Below the pieces are notes generated by a model. The model saw only the letters and a list, made by a program, of their open reading frames with translations, had not been told where the DNA came from and did not search any database. Positions 1 to 7,331 of a DNA stretch of 31,710 nt are shown here, piece after piece. Origin of the DNA: Lachnospiraceae bacterium UBA6987 (GTDB lineage Bacteria > Bacillota > Clostridia > Lachnospirales > Lachnospiraceae); assembly GCA_002449955.1 (NCBI GenBank), contig DJYD01000021.1, positions 1 to 31,710 of the forward strand, in the 5' to 3' direction. Each line of letters opens with the position of its first letter. Positions within the stretch are counted from its first letter, which is position 1. The translations under genes were made by a program, and so were the position numbers.

Positions 1-45
1 GAGTATATAGACCCGTTTACGGGTGAGCCGGTAGAAAAGGCATAA
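1..45 (+). CDS. C-terminal end of an IS200/IS605-type transposase (partial)
   Basis: The window opens inside a reading frame whose last 14 residues are EYIDPFTGEPVEKA, followed by TAA. The E-Y-x-D-P-F tail resembles the C-terminus of TnpA (Y1 transposase) proteins of clostridial IS200/IS605 elements as I remember them. The sequence after the stop supports this: it has the consecutive hairpins expected at the right end of such an element. TnpA would cut and rejoin single-stranded DNA at the element ends. Only the tail is visible, so the catalytic Tyr and HUH motif cannot be checked and the assignment leans on context. Confidence 0.5.
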   Translation, partial: EYIDPFTGEPVEKA

Positions 46-50
46 AAGAA

Positions 51-69
51 GGCCCCCGCGAAGGGGGCC
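51..69 (+). terminator. Hairpin just after the transposase stop
   Basis: A perfect 7-bp GC-only stem (51-57 with 63-69) closes a 5-base loop five bases after the stop codon. No T-tract follows, so it may block transcription poorly or act mainly as an RNA-stabilising or element-end structure. Confidence 0.5.
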
Positions 70-152
70 AGCCCGTGGCAATTGTGCGGTTGGCAGATCT
101 TCAATGGCTCTTTAGAGCCGGCTGGTACCAAAGGCTTATAGCCGCAGAGCAA

Positions 153-173
153 ACCACCAGCTTAGCTGGTGGT
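153..173. repeat. Perfect 10-bp dyad, candidate TnpA recognition hairpin
   Basis: ACCACCAGCT at 153-162 and its exact complement at 164-173 flank a single T. As single-stranded DNA it would form a stem with a tiny loop. It is the strongest structure at this end and the best candidate for the right-end recognition hairpin. Confidence 0.6.
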
Positions 174-194
174 CATGATTGTGTAAAAAACTTG

Positions 195-1427
195 TCAGCG
201 TTTGATGAGCAAAACGGAAAGATCGTTGACATTAGTCCCGGTTGGACCGGTCATGATCAGCCCGTCCACCTTCTGCAGGGCATGATAGGCATCATTGTTC
301 TGAAGGACATCATAGACTTCAATACCTTGTTCCTTAAGCCTTTCGCAGGTCGTTTGGTCGGTATATCCGCCGGCGGCGTCGGTCGGGCCGTCGGTGCCGT
401 CAGAGCCGAATGAGAAAACGGCCGCGCCATCGATGCCTGCAATGCCGGGGGCGGCGGCAAGGGCCAGCTCCTGATTGCGTCCGCCGAGTCCTTTTCCCGT
501 CAGATGGACAACGGTTTCACCGCCGGCGATGAAGGCCAGGGATTTCGTGCTGTCCCTGTGGTACTGCGCGATATTTGCCAGGAATTCTCCGGCATCTCTT
601 GCTGTACAGGATAAGCTGGCTGTTAGCGTAACCGGCTGATATCCAAGCGATCTGCAGACGTTTTCTGCAACAAGGCAAAGCTGCCTGACTGAACCCGTGA
701 CATGCGTCTCCACATTGGGCAGTGCTTTCGGTGTTTCGACCTTGAGGAGTGCTTTCATCTGATCACTTAAGGTCAGATGATAACGCTCAGCAATTGCCTG
801 AGCCTGCTCCATAGTGGAAGAATCCGGGTAGGCCGGTCCCGAAGCGATCATATCAAGCGGATCGCCGATGATATCGGATAAAATGACGGAAAAGACTTTG
901 GCCGGATAAGCAATCATAGCAAATTTTCCACCTTTAACGGCAGAAAAGCGTTTGCGAACAGTATTCATTTCCGTGATTTCGGCACCGCAGGCCAGAAGCT
1001 CATGGGTGAGTCTGTCCAGATCCTCTGCCGGAATCAGGGGCTTTTCAAAGAGTGCCGAGCCTCCGCCGGAAAGCAGAAAGAGCACAGTATCCCTGCTGCT
1101 GAGACCGGAGACGGCAGCAATAGCAGCTTCAGTTGCTTTGTATGAGTTCTCATCTGGCACCGGATGACCGGCTTCAAATAGCTTCAAAGATCCGATCGGC
1201 CCCATGACATGATCGTATTTCGTAATCACGACACCGTCGTCAATTCTGGTGCCGAGTTCATCGTAGGCGGCCTTAGCCATTTTCCAGGCGGCTTTGCCTG
1301 CAGCGATCAGGACCAGCTTGCCTTCCCCGAATCTGGTTTCCGAGAGGGCCTTGCGTACGGCAGTATCGGGCTGGGCCGCATTCAGGGCAGCGTTGATAAT
1401 GGTATCCGCATCCTGTCTTAAGGTCAT
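195..1427 (-). CDS. Glycerate 2-kinase, MOFRL family
   Basis: A 410-residue protein that matches the full-length MOFRL/DUF4147 glycerate kinase family (GckA/TtuD type), which phosphorylates D-glycerate to 2-phosphoglycerate in the cytoplasm. The N-terminal domain has IAAGKAAWKMA (41-51), EAGHPVPDENS (85-95) and the glycine-rich LLSGGGSAL (about 118-126). The C-terminal MOFRL domain ends with a FSFGSDGTDGPTDAAGG stretch. I chose the ATG at 1425-1427 because AGGAG lies 8-9 bases upstream; an in-frame ATG at 1484 has no such site and adds a non-conserved extension. It is the last gene of the operon, 81 bases after the permease gene, and fits as the enzyme acting on the imported substrate. Its stop sits beside the end of an insertion element. 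Confidence 0.9.
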   Translation of the reverse strand: MTLRQDADTIINAALNAAQPDTAVRKALSETRFGEGKLVLIAAGKAAWKMAKAAYDELGTRIDDGVVITKYDHVMGPIGSLKLFEAGHPVPDENSYKATEAAIAAVSGLSSRDTVLFLLSGGGSALFEKPLIPAEDLDRLTHELLACGAEITEMNTVRKRFSAVKGGKFAMIAYPAKVFSVILSDIIGDPLDMIASGPAYPDSSTMEQAQAIAERYHLTLSDQMKALLKVETPKALPNVETHVTGSVRQLCLVAENVCRSLGYQPVTLTASLSCTARDAGEFLANIAQYHRDSTKSLAFIAGGETVVHLTGKGLGGRNQELALAAAPGIAGIDGAAVFSFGSDGTDGPTDAAGGYTDQTTCERLKEQGIEVYDVLQNNDAYHALQKVDGLIMTGPTGTNVNDLSVLLIKR

Positions 1428-1508
1428 TTGGCATACTCCTTTGGTTTTTTGAAAAATGCGTCCGCGGAAATGCCACGGACGCATAGGCGTTTCATTACTG
1501 CTGTTTTA

Positions 1509-2867
1509 TCAGTGGACAAACAATGAAACAATGAAAATCAGCACGATCATGGTGATACCCATGGCAGCGGTCATACCGGTCTGGCATTTGTAGGCTTCCT
1601 CTGTCTTCATATCAGAGAACTGTGAAACAACCCAGAAGTAAGAATCGTTGGCATGGGAGGCAACCATGGAGCCGGCGCCGATGGCTAAGACCACAAGAAC
1701 TCTGGCAACCGGCGAGGTAAAGCCCATGGATTCCATCAGAGGAGCCATCATGGATGCCGTGGTGATCATGGCGACCGTGGAGGCACCCATGGCCAGCTTC
1801 AGGATGCAGGCAATGATGAAGGGGATGAAAACACCGATGCCGGTATTGACGAGGCCGCCGACAGAGTCAGCAATAGGCAGGAGCTTTAAGATCGCCCCGA
1901 AAGCACCGCCGGCGCCGGTAATGGCCAGTATTGCCGCTGAATCGGTGACACCCTTCGTAACCCAGTCAAGCGTGTTTTTCTTCTCGCTCTTCGGAATGAG
2001 AGACATAGCCAGGAACACACCGCCAAGGAGGGCAACGACTGGCTTACCGATAAAGGTGACGATCGTGTAGAAGGTACCCTGCCCGAAAGGATAGGACGGG
2101 AAGGAAGCAACGGAAGCAAGTGCAATGAGGATGATCGGGAGCAGGATCGGGGAGAAGCTGTGGAGCGTGCCGGGCAGCTGGCCGTACTTGGCTCTCAGTT
2201 CATCCAGTGTGAATTCGGAGTTCGCCGGGATCTCGATCTTTGAGGAAACTTTTTTGGCCCAGATAATTGCAACGATCACACCGGGGATGGAGAACAGAAG
2301 ACCGATCAGAATGGTCAGACCAAGATCGGCGCCGAGGGTGCCGGCCATGGCAATAGGACCGGGAGTCGGAGGAACCAGACAGTGGGTCGCGTAGAGGCCG
2401 CCGGACAGAGCGGTCGCCATAACGGCCAGGGAAGTGTTGGACTGCTGCGCCAGTGCACGGCTGATGGGGGAAAGGACAACGAAACCGGAATCGCAAAATA
2501 CCGGGATACCGGTGATGTAGCCCATGGCACCCATGGCGACGACACTGTTCTTTTCACCGACGAGCTTCAAAATGGCATTGGCCATGGTCAGCGCAGCACC
2601 GGTTTTTTCCAGGATGGTACCGATAATGGTACCGCAGAGAATGACGATACCGATGCTCGTCATAATGCCGCCAAAACCGCTGTTCACCGTTTCGACGACT
2701 TTGGAGGGTGTCAGTCCGGATTCGGGATAGACAAGACCCCAGACAAGACCCACGATCAGTGCAATCAATGTCATGACGATAAAGGGATGCATCTTCAGTT
2801 TGGAGATAGCAAGGATCATCAGGACGACCGAAAGAATGATCAGCGCAAAAAGGAAAAATGTTTGCAT
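1509..2867 (-). CDS. GntP-family permease (probable glycerate/sugar-acid:H+ symporter)
   Basis: A 452-residue, highly hydrophobic protein with about 12 membrane segments along its whole length, the usual size for the gluconate permease (GntP) family. Recognisable family stretches include GTIIGTILEKTGAA, GIPVFCDSGFVVLSP, LVPPTPGPIAMAGT and a C-terminal GAGSMVASHANDSYFWVV. GntP proteins import gluconate, glycerate or related acids with protons. A glycerate kinase directly downstream makes glycerate the likeliest substrate, but that is inference from context. The start is set by GGAGG seven bases before the ATG. It lies 24 bases after the regulator gene on the same strand and should be co-transcribed with it. 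Confidence 0.9.
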   Translation of the reverse strand: MQTFFLFALIILSVVLMILAISKLKMHPFIVMTLIALIVGLVWGLVYPESGLTPSKVVETVNSGFGGIMTSIGIVILCGTIIGTILEKTGAALTMANAILKLVGEKNSVVAMGAMGYITGIPVFCDSGFVVLSPISRALAQQSNTSLAVMATALSGGLYATHCLVPPTPGPIAMAGTLGADLGLTILIGLLFSIPGVIVAIIWAKKVSSKIEIPANSEFTLDELRAKYGQLPGTLHSFSPILLPIILIALASVASFPSYPFGQGTFYTIVTFIGKPVVALLGGVFLAMSLIPKSEKKNTLDWVTKGVTDSAAILAITGAGGAFGAILKLLPIADSVGGLVNTGIGVFIPFIIACILKLAMGASTVAMITTASMMAPLMESMGFTSPVARVLVVLAIGAGSMVASHANDSYFWVVSQFSDMKTEEAYKCQTGMTAAMGITMIVLIFIVSLFVH

Positions 2868-2891
2868 TGAAGAACCTCCTCTTCAAATAGT

Positions 2892-4025
2892 TTATAGCAA
2901 GGTCTTCAGACCCTGTTTTCTTAGGTATGCCTCGATAAGAATCCGAATCAGGAGCTCTTTGCGGAATTCCGGCCATTCTGTGATCGAGAGGGCACTTTCC
3001 AGCTTTTTCAGTCGGTATTGCAGCGTATTTTTGTGGACAAAGAGCCGCTCAGCTGCCTTTGTGACCGAGTGCGATTCGTCATAGTAGACGGTGGCGCTTT
3101 GCAGCATAACTTTTAGTTCGGCCGGTGAATAATCCTGTGCCAGATGCCCGAGAAGATTGCAGAAATAGTCGTCTTCCCGTTCAGCATAATCCCGGATCAG
3201 GTAGTGACAGCGATTGGCCGGATCCCGGATATCCAGAAAACCGGAGGTGGAGATGCTGTTTAAGATCACAGCTTGATTCAACGCACGGGGGATTTCCTTC
3301 ATATCCCTGCAGCGGTCCCCGAGGCTTAAGCGGTAAGGTCCTTTCGGAAGCAGAAGATCACTCCTAAGGAGCTTATCGGCAAGTTCTGTTCCGCACGACA
3401 GAATAATCATGGAATCCGGATCGATAGCCCATAAGTCATTGTCAGGGGAGAGAATCCCTTTATTCAGGAGGACTCTGGAAAGCTTGGCGCCCCAGGAAGG
3501 ATCCATGCTCCCATCAGCGGGTGACATGACGGCAAGTGTAGCCGGAAAACGGATCTCAAAGTGCAGCTCACGCATCAGCAGACGAGCATTTTCCGCGGAA
3601 GAAGCAGTCGGATACAGGATGGTCCGCAGTAAGCGCGAGCGAAGCTCCGCTTCCTTCAGCATCGGTACGGACATGGATTCGAGCTGAAGATACTTGACGG
3701 CAAAAACCTCAAGCAAACGCGCAAGCAGTTTGATTTCCGAGGGCTTGCCGTATATGCCGATGACACCGATAATGTCACCGTCAATGCGGATCGGCATATT
3801 GTAACCTTCTCTGGCTCCGGGAAAGTGCGGGACGTCTTCGGGTTCAATCGCCACAGGCTGTCCGGTCAGAACAGCATCAAGTGCGCCTTGATGAAAAGTG
3901 CCGATACGACTGTCATCACTTGAGGCAATGATGATGCCTTGCGTATTCATGACGTTGATGGTCCTGTCACCGATTATTTCAGCGGTGTATCGGACAAGTT
4001 CATTAGCCAAGTCATCCAGTCTCAT
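2892..4025 (-). CDS. cdaR: CdaR/SdaR-type sugar-acid-responsive transcriptional regulator
   Basis: A 377-residue cytoplasmic regulator. The first 135 or so residues match the sugar-diacid recognition domain (LANELVRYTAEIIGDRTINV, then SSDDSRIGTFHQGA, then GVIGIYGKP). The C-terminus carries the PucR-like helix-turn-helix VTKAAERLFVHKNTLQYRLKKLE at about residues 320-343. CdaR/SdaR proteins sense glycerate or sugar diacids and activate their uptake and catabolic genes. Its position between the MBL-fold gene and a permease/glycerate-kinase pair suggests it controls this operon, including itself. Gaps are 24 bases on both sides. The Met at 4023-4025 starts the conserved domain with no spare residues. 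Confidence 0.88.
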   Translation of the reverse strand: MRLDDLANELVRYTAEIIGDRTINVMNTQGIIIASSDDSRIGTFHQGALDAVLTGQPVAIEPEDVPHFPGAREGYNMPIRIDGDIIGVIGIYGKPSEIKLLARLLEVFAVKYLQLESMSVPMLKEAELRSRLLRTILYPTASSAENARLLMRELHFEIRFPATLAVMSPADGSMDPSWGAKLSRVLLNKGILSPDNDLWAIDPDSMIILSCGTELADKLLRSDLLLPKGPYRLSLGDRCRDMKEIPRALNQAVILNSISTSGFLDIRDPANRCHYLIRDYAEREDDYFCNLLGHLAQDYSPAELKVMLQSATVYYDESHSVTKAAERLFVHKNTLQYRLKKLESALSITEWPEFRKELLIRILIEAYLRKQGLKTLL

Positions 4026-4049
4026 GTTATTATCCTTCCTTTGACGGGA

Positions 4050-4877
4050 TTACAGATAAATACAGTCGCCCGCACCCAGATGGCAGGATTGGAGATCCTT
4101 GTCTTCATGAGCAGTTCCTTCTGCTAAGGATCCGGAACAATGGCTGAAGCCTGCGATCTGCAGCCCCATTTCTTTCAGTTCACGGACGGTCTTGCCGATG
4201 CGTTCCGGATCTGCCTCCACAAGATGCGTTCCTCCGAAGACGGCGGAAACCGGCTTCTGAAAACGATCATGTATACTCCGGATCATGTTCAGGATGCCCG
4301 GATGCGAGCAGCCGACCAGGACGCAGAGCCTGTCGCCGAGATCCAGAACAAGGCAGACTTCGTCACTGAAATCGTCCGGGAGAAAGCCTTGAGCGGTCAG
4401 CTTAACGAAGCGCCCGGGGATGGTTTCGAAATCGCAGCGCCGGGGGAAAGATGAGACGAGGCAGATCCCATCAAAAATTTCCTGAATGCCTTCGACGGCC
4501 ACGTGCCGGATATTGTGAGCATTCAGGAATGCCTCATCGAATCCGGAAGAAAGATCGGTGTATTTCAGACCGTCAAATGCATATTTTGGCTCGAAGAAAT
4601 GCGGGCCGGTATACAGAAGGCGGCAGCCGTCTATCTGCTCCGCGTAGTCCCGAAAGCCGGCGGCATGATCGTAGTGGTTATGGGAAAGGATGACGGCATC
4701 GAGAGAAGAAAGATCTCTTCCGAGCCGATGGGCATTGGCCAGTGTGTGTGCACCCTGACCGCAGTCAAACAGCAGCTTATGCGTATCCTTTTCAATAAGA
4801 AGCGATAGCCCGTGTTCTGCAAATAGTGATTTATTTTCTGCAATCATATTATCCATGAGTGCGGTTATACGTATCAT
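4050..4877 (-). CDS. MBL-fold metallohydrolase
   Basis: A 275-residue protein with the metallo-beta-lactamase metal-binding motif HNHYDH at residues 66-71. Further family positions are VGCSHPGI near 204, FGGTHL, and a late GFSHCSG histidine. The overall layout is close to the COG1237 group, which includes proteins annotated as dihydropterin-aminobenzene phosphate synthases, but substrates in this group are mostly unknown. I start at the ATG at 4875-4877 because GAGG lies about nine bases upstream and MIRITALMDN is the typical N-terminus; an ATG 45 bases further upstream has no ribosome site. It is the first gene of the glycerate operon, so a role in producing or detoxifying a sugar-acid or lactone intermediate is possible but unproven. 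Confidence 0.85.
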   Translation of the reverse strand: MIRITALMDNMIAENKSLFAEHGLSLLIEKDTHKLLFDCGQGAHTLANAHRLGRDLSSLDAVILSHNHYDHAAGFRDYAEQIDGCRLLYTGPHFFEPKYAFDGLKYTDLSSGFDEAFLNAHNIRHVAVEGIQEIFDGICLVSSFPRRCDFETIPGRFVKLTAQGFLPDDFSDEVCLVLDLGDRLCVLVGCSHPGILNMIRSIHDRFQKPVSAVFGGTHLVEADPERIGKTVRELKEMGLQIAGFSHCSGSLAEGTAHEDKDLQSCHLGAGDCIYL

Positions 4878-4939
4878 TTTTAGTTGCCTCTTGACTGCTT
4901 TCCGGTTTGTCATGACGCGCACCGGTAGTTTGTAAATTT

Positions 4940-4968
4940 ATTATAAACTTGAATAAACAAAAAGTGAA
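4940..4968 (-). promoter_or_regulatory. Promoter of the MBL/cdaR/gntP/glycerate kinase operon
   Basis: On the minus strand TTCACT (4963-4968) is followed by a 17-base spacer and a perfect TATAAT (4940-4945). This leaves a leader of about 55 bases before the MBL-fold start. It is the only strong promoter-like pair upstream of the four-gene operon. Confidence 0.6.
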
Positions 4969-4980
4969 CCATGTGTCGCT

Positions 4981-4992
4981 GGTACATGTACC
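4981..4992. promoter_or_regulatory. Perfect 12-bp palindrome, candidate operator
   Basis: GGTACATGTACC is fully self-complementary and sits just upstream of the minus-strand -35 box, between the divergent promoters. It is a possible binding site for the operon regulator or for a factor controlling the divergent gene. There is no second copy to support this. Confidence 0.35.
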
Positions 4993-5062
4993 AAAAAAAT
5001 AGATAAAAAGACGAAAAATGCTGTTATATAAACAAAAAAAGTGCAGCTAAACTGCTTTAAGC

Positions 5063-5091
5063 TTGTCAAGCCCTGTTTGCTTCCGTACAAT
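5063..5091 (+). promoter_or_regulatory. Promoter of the TPR-like membrane protein gene
   Basis: TTGTCA (5063-5068), a 17-base spacer and TACAAT (5086-5091) form a near-consensus sigma-A promoter about 28 bases before the start codon. Confidence 0.65.
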
Positions 5092-5118
5092 ATAATCAAG
5101 CAAATGGAGGGAAAACAA

Positions 5119-5934
5119 ATGATCCATGCCTTTAAAAAGAGTCTGTACACAATGTGGGGCGTCCGGGCCGCCGCGCTGCTTATCACCGTATTTCTGTGGA
5201 TCCACGATTTGAAACATGGTTATCCGATCTACATTCCGATTGTAGCAACTGCTTTGATGATTGCCGTCGGCTATATTCTGTCCAGGCTGCTCGGCAATCT
5301 GACGGCATCGGTTGAAAACACGAAACGATTGGGGATCCTGCATATGGAACTTGACCCTGAAAGATTTATCGAATGTTACAGGGAAGTCCCGGAGAAGACG
5401 AGAGAGGGCAGCCGTGACCGTGCAGTTACCTCATCGTATTTAGCTGACGGATACCTGGCCGCAGGCGATGCGAAAGAAGCGCTGCAAATACTGGAAAAAG
5501 GTTTTGCAGGGATTAAAGACCTGGATTTACCGGCAAAGCTGCCTCTTAATGGTCTCTATCACAGCGGGCGCCTTGCCTGCCTTCTGGAGCAAAATGCTAT
5601 AGAAGAAGCAAAAGCTGAGGCCGAAAAGCTTGAAAAAGTCATCGCAATAGCTTTAGTCAGCAATCAGGCTCTTGCCGCAAACCTGAAGCCGCTTCTTGAG
5701 CTCAGAAAGGCACGCATCAGCATTGCCGAAGGCAGGGCTGCAGATCAAAAGCGATTAAGGAGCCTGCTTTCGGGTGCACAGTACAGCTTAAGACGATTGG
5801 AAATCTGCCGTGCAGCGGCCGACAACGCAGCTTTGCTGCATGACAAAAAATCGGCCGAGGAGTACCTTGGCCGATTGATGAAAGAAGGCGGTAAGACATT
5901 TTATACGGCTTACGCCGAGAAAGCGTTCAATTAA
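5119..5934 (+). CDS. Membrane-anchored protein with TPR-like helical domain, function unknown
   Basis: A 271-residue protein that I cannot assign to a named family. The N-terminus has two hydrophobic segments (about residues 10-28 and 34-56, the second IYIPIVATALMIAVGYILSRLL). The remaining 210 residues are mostly helical and resemble tetratricopeptide-type repeats: SSYLADGYLAAGDAKEALQILEKGF, LNGLYHSGRLACLLEQNAIEEAKAEAEKLEK, and AADNAALLHDKKSAEEYLGRLM. A cytoplasmic protein-interaction domain held at the membrane is the likely arrangement. The ATG at 5119 has GGAGGG seven bases upstream; an in-frame ATG at 5104 overlaps that site and is less likely. Its stop overlaps the stop of the convergent gene by four bases. 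Confidence 0.75.
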   Translation: MIHAFKKSLYTMWGVRAAALLITVFLWIHDLKHGYPIYIPIVATALMIAVGYILSRLLGNLTASVENTKRLGILHMELDPERFIECYREVPEKTREGSRDRAVTSSYLADGYLAAGDAKEALQILEKGFAGIKDLDLPAKLPLNGLYHSGRLACLLEQNAIEEAKAEAEKLEKVIAIALVSNQALAANLKPLLELRKARISIAEGRAADQKRLRSLLSGAQYSLRRLEICRAAADNAALLHDKKSAEEYLGRLMKEGGKTFYTAYAEKAFN

Positions 5935-6791
5935 TTGAGATTTCCGAGGGGATCAGCCTGGAGCACGCCGGCTTCGGACAGTGCCCGGGCAGTTCTCTGA
6001 TAAGCAAGAGAAATGCAGTCTTCGGCTTCCATTGCCTGCACCTGCGGATCAAAGATTTCCACCGAAACGATATCGTCATAGCCGGCTTTTTGCAGATTCT
6101 GCAGCATCTGGGCAATCGGTGCAGCGCCGTCTCCGGGCCAAATGCATTCATTGCGGCGGAGCGTCAGCGGTGCTTTGTCGGGAGCATCGCCGATATGGAC
6201 CGTAAAGATCTTATCGCGGGCGCTTAAAAGCTCCTCCGGCGCGGACCCGCCGGCAAAATGATGCCAGGTATCCACGAGCAGACCGACATTCGGCAGGTTT
6301 ACCCGCCTGATGATTTCCAGCGCATGGTCAAAGGTCCGCACACTGTTTTTAGGAAGGGCCATGTATTCGAGTGCAAGGCGCATATGGTAATCCGCTGCGA
6401 TAGGGGCAAGTTCAGTCAAAATGCCTGCGGTCTCGGCGGTGACCGCCTCTCTGTCATCCGTAGGCGCGCCGAAGGCGGCAATCACTTCCAGGTCCCGGCA
6501 TCCGACAAGCTGTCCGGCATAGCAGAGCATATGACAGAATTCTTTGACGGTTTCGCGCGCCTGCCCTTTATGGAAACTGATATCGGCGAGCGCGTTGATG
6601 CAGATCGGCTTAATCTGATTGTCTTCCAGAAGCTGCTTTAACTCCGGGAGCGTGTGTCCGCGGCGGAGATAGTCCAGCATCTTTTCCTTACGAAGCTCGA
6701 TATGCCTGAAGCCGGCTTTTGCGGCGAGCACGATATCGTTTTCAAAGCTTGAGCTTTTCATTGTGGTTGCCATATTATAGCAAGGATACAT
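5931..6791 (-). CDS. Sugar phosphate isomerase/epimerase family protein (xylose-isomerase-like TIM barrel)
   Basis: A 286-residue protein of the AP-endonuclease-2/xylose-isomerase-like TIM-barrel family (IolE, hydroxypyruvate isomerase relatives). Likely metal-binding acidic and histidine positions are visible in barrel order: LALEYMALP, VGLLVDTWHHFAGG, FTVHIGDAPD and VSVEIFDPQ. Members isomerise or epimerise sugars and inositol derivatives using a divalent metal. The exact substrate cannot be read from sequence. The start is well set by AAAGGAG six bases before the ATG. A lipoprotein gene ends 32 bases upstream on the same strand, so the two may share a transcript, although their functions are not obviously linked. 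Confidence 0.85.
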   Translation of the reverse strand: MYPCYNMATTMKSSSFENDIVLAAKAGFRHIELRKEKMLDYLRRGHTLPELKQLLEDNQIKPICINALADISFHKGQARETVKEFCHMLCYAGQLVGCRDLEVIAAFGAPTDDREAVTAETAGILTELAPIAADYHMRLALEYMALPKNSVRTFDHALEIIRRVNLPNVGLLVDTWHHFAGGSAPEELLSARDKIFTVHIGDAPDKAPLTLRRNECIWPGDGAAPIAQMLQNLQKAGYDDIVSVEIFDPQVQAMEAEDCISLAYQRTARALSEAGVLQADPLGNLN

Positions 6792-6823
6792 AACGGACTC
6801 CTTTCTGCTCCGGGCGGACAGAA

Positions 6824-7267
6824 TTATTTGACCTTCAGGATTTTGGCACCGGTCAGCATGCCGCGGGGCAAACCGTAAAGGGTATCTGCTTCAAAAAGTC
6901 CCTCAACAATGATCGTTTTTCCGATTTCGGGATATCCGTCAGGATAACTGGCTCCTTCGATCGTAAAGTCCAGCCCGGCTGTACAGCATTTTGTGTTGTC
7001 CCATACGATACAGGAACAACGCGTCGTGCTGCTGCCGTCTTTGCTGAATACCTGAAACGGACTGAAAGAGCCTTCCATACGGATGGTTTTTCCAACATAT
7101 TCGGAAATATTGTCCTGCATAAGAGTCAGCTGGGCAAAGAGAACAGTCCCGCCGGATTTGGTCAGATCAACATCGACGGTGGAATCCGGTTCGCTGCTTT
7201 TTTCGCCGCAGGCTGCCAGACAAAGCACGATTATCAGGCTGAGTAAAATAGCGGTAAATTTCTTCAT
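6824..7267 (-). CDS. Lipoprotein with conserved CC motif, possibly OB-fold
   Basis: A 147-residue exported lipoprotein. It has a positively charged start, a hydrophobic stretch and a lipobox LCLAAC with Cys at residue 20. The mature part begins with a polar linker containing STVDVDL, then a compact domain with YVGKTIRMEG, a cysteine pair region CSCIVWDNTKCC, and GKTIIVEGLFEAD, which looks like a small beta-barrel. Similar proteins are found, to my recollection, next to zinc transporters in Firmicutes. The DVDL stretch also occurs at the broken end of the lipoprotein gene behind znuB at 31243-31416, so the two are probable paralogues. GGAGG lies eight bases before this ATG; the adjacent ATG at 7270 is an equal alternative. 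A metal-related role is inference. Confidence 0.75.
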   Translation of the reverse strand: MKKFTAILLSLIIVLCLAACGEKSSEPDSTVDVDLTKSGGTVLFAQLTLMQDNISEYVGKTIRMEGSFSPFQVFSKDGSSTTRCSCIVWDNTKCCTAGLDFTIEGASYPDGYPEIGKTIIVEGLFEADTLYGLPRGMLTGAKILKVK

Positions 7268-7286
7268 CATCAAAACCTCCATACTA

Positions 7287-7315
7287 TTTATACCGAAAAA
7301 GGTACAAAAATGCAA
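7287..7315 (-). promoter_or_regulatory. Promoter of the CC-motif lipoprotein gene
   Basis: TTGCAT (7310-7315), a 17-base spacer and TATAAA (7287-7292) precede the GGAGG and start codon. The lipoprotein therefore need not depend on read-through from the upstream UvrA-like gene. Confidence 0.55.
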
Positions 7316-7331
7316 TAATGAGGGAGCGGCT

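Larger units (their letters stand above)
1..190 (+). mobile_element. Right end of an IS200/IS605-like element (left part outside the window)
   Basis: After the transposase tail there are at least three consecutive inverted repeats. GGCTCT/AGAGCC lies at 106-119. GGCT/AGCC lies around 133-143. A perfect 10-bp dyad with a one-base centre lies at 153-173 (ACCACCAGCT / AGCTGGTGGT). IS200/IS605 elements lack terminal inverted repeats and instead carry subterminal hairpins recognised by TnpA, with cleavage a short distance beyond the right hairpin. The element therefore probably ends between 175 and 190, only a few bases from the stop codon of the neighbouring kinase gene. The exact boundary cannot be set from one copy. 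Confidence 0.5.

Noticed and set aside
75..413. Open frame of 112 codons on the plus strand
   Set aside because: It spans the IS end and then runs antisense through the conserved glycerate kinase. It has no ribosome site.
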